6,742 bases of DNA from Chloroflexota bacterium. GTDB lineage: Bacteria > Chloroflexota > Dehalococcoidia > SAR202 > UBA11138. Both the position numbers and the translations under genes were made by a program. Under the pieces are notes generated by a model, which was given only the letters and a program-made list of their open reading frames with translations, searched no databases and was not told where the DNA came from. The stretch is taken from assembly GCA_022566975.1 (NCBI GenBank), contig JADFHV010000119.1, positions 1 to 6,742 of the forward strand. The letters are read 5' to 3'. How positions within the stretch are numbered: the stretch's first letter is position 1; every line of letters starts with the position of its first letter. Positions 6,184 to 6,742 of the stretch are shown one piece after another.

Positions 6184-6742
6184 ATGGCCATTTGTCCTCA
6201 CTGCCAAGCCGAGTACGTAGCGGACCACGATCAGGAGTTTTGCGACGAGTGCGGCAAGGCTCTCAGCGACACGCCCGCAGCCACGGAGTTCGCCCCTGAC
6301 CCCACCGGACCGCCCCCTGACGTGAGAAACATAGCCGTCGGCGAGGGTAACGTGGCCGGACAGGGCTCGCCGGGTGGGCCGCCCACCGAGACTCCGGCGC
6401 CCGCCGCCGCCAACATCAGAAACATCCTCACCGGTGAGGGCAATATCGCCGGCCAGACCGTAAACATCGGCGTCGCACAGACGGAATTCTGCCAGGCCGG
6501 TGCCGAGCGGGTAGGCCAGGGCAGGCTCACGTTCCAATGCCCCGAGTGCCAGCGCCAGCCGGTGTGCGAAAAGCACTACGACGAGGATCGTAGGATGTGC
6601 ACCATCTGCATCGAAAGGCAGACGGTGAGCTGCGCCTTCTGCGGCGATCGCGTCCCAAAGGAGGAGACCTTTACTTGCAGCAAGTGCCGCCTGGTCGCCG
6701 GCCTCGACCACAAGGACGCGACCAAGAACCTGTGCACCGAAT
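6184..6742 (+). CDS. Cysteine-rich zinc-ribbon / B-box-like protein with GEGN repeats (runs off the right edge)
   Basis: The first 186 residues of a protein of unknown function; no stop is reached. Residues 4-23 form a zinc ribbon (C4-x2-C7, C20-x2-C23). Residues 30-100 are a Pro/Ala/Gly-rich linker carrying two copies of an RNI..GEGN.AGQ repeat, the second continuing as TVNIG. Next comes a B-box-like array: C103, C119-x2-C122, C128-x2-H131 and C139-x2-C142. Another CxxC pair set (C150/C153, C165/C168) makes a further ribbon, and C184 may begin the next. No signal peptide or membrane segment is seen, so the protein is probably cytoplasmic. Zinc-ribbon heads of this kind are often fused to kinase, protease, membrane or sensor modules, but which one, if any, lies beyond the window. 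It has its own promoter and ribosome site. The protein reading is confident; the function is not. Confidence 0.85.
   Translation, partial: MAICPHCQAEYVADHDQEFCDECGKALSDTPAATEFAPDPTGPPPDVRNIAVGEGNVAGQGSPGGPPTETPAPAAANIRNILTGEGNIAGQTVNIGVAQTEFCQAGAERVGQGRLTFQCPECQRQPVCEKHYDEDRRMCTICIERQTVSCAFCGDRVPKEETFTCSKCRLVAGLDHKDATKNLCTE
6322..6456 (+). repeat. Two 14-residue coding repeats (RNI..GEGN.AGQ)
   Basis: Bases 6322-6363 and 6415-6456 encode two copies of a 14-residue unit sharing RNI, GEGN and AGQ, with 10 of 14 residues identical. They are separated by 17 residues rich in Pro, Gly and Ala. The DNA copies differ at many third positions, so the repeat is kept at protein level rather than being a fresh duplication. 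Confidence 0.75.

Noticed and set aside
6124..6711. Long minus-strand open frame opposite the zinc-finger gene
   Set aside because: The plus strand has regular CxxC pairs, a promoter and a ribosome site. The minus frame reads as an antisense shadow.

Overview
The window is a GC-rich, densely coded piece of a bacterial chromosome: seven protein genes with short gaps between them. Non-ATG starts are common: a forced TTG for the deformylase, GTG for the deacetylase and for the truncated nucleotidyltransferase, and probably TTG for the methyltransferase. No tRNA, rRNA, CRISPR array, transposase or phage gene is visible. Gene content and style would fit a Chloroflexota-like lineage, but nothing here fixes the taxonomy, so treat that as a guess.

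Left part (1-1109, minus strand): a peptide deformylase gene (def) is followed in the same direction by the first ~144 codons of a CCA-adding/poly(A) polymerase-type nucleotidyltransferase, which leaves the window at base 1. Both probably share one transcript from a good sigma70-like promoter at 1166-1195. The nucleotidyltransferase has a clear active-site start (LVGG, VRD, DID), but the RRDFTxNA motif expected further on is not seen.

Middle (1282-4744, plus strand): a TIGR01777-type NAD(P)-binding epimerase-like protein, with a perfect-palindrome terminator 110 bp beyond its stop. Then comes a phosphate-uptake pair: a DUF47/PhoU-like accessory protein and a Pit-family phosphate permease. One base after the permease stop lies a SAM-dependent methyltransferase with no obvious link to phosphate. 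The first two of these three genes form a well-known functional pair; the methyltransferase looks like a passenger in the operon.

Right part (4853-6742): a class I/II-type histone-deacetylase fold protein (AcuC-like) on the minus strand converges on the methyltransferase. Across a 197-bp divergent promoter region it faces a plus-strand gene that runs off the end. That last gene encodes a cysteine-rich protein with an N-terminal zinc ribbon, two copies of a Gly/Asn-rich RNI..GEGN.AGQ repeat, a B-box-like zinc finger and a further zinc ribbon. Its main domain, if any, lies outside the window, and it is the least ordinary object here.

Most of the window is core metabolism and housekeeping. I do not see convincing evidence of a complete new system. 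The best leads are the zinc-finger/repeat protein at the right edge and the aberrant nucleotidyltransferase at the left edge.
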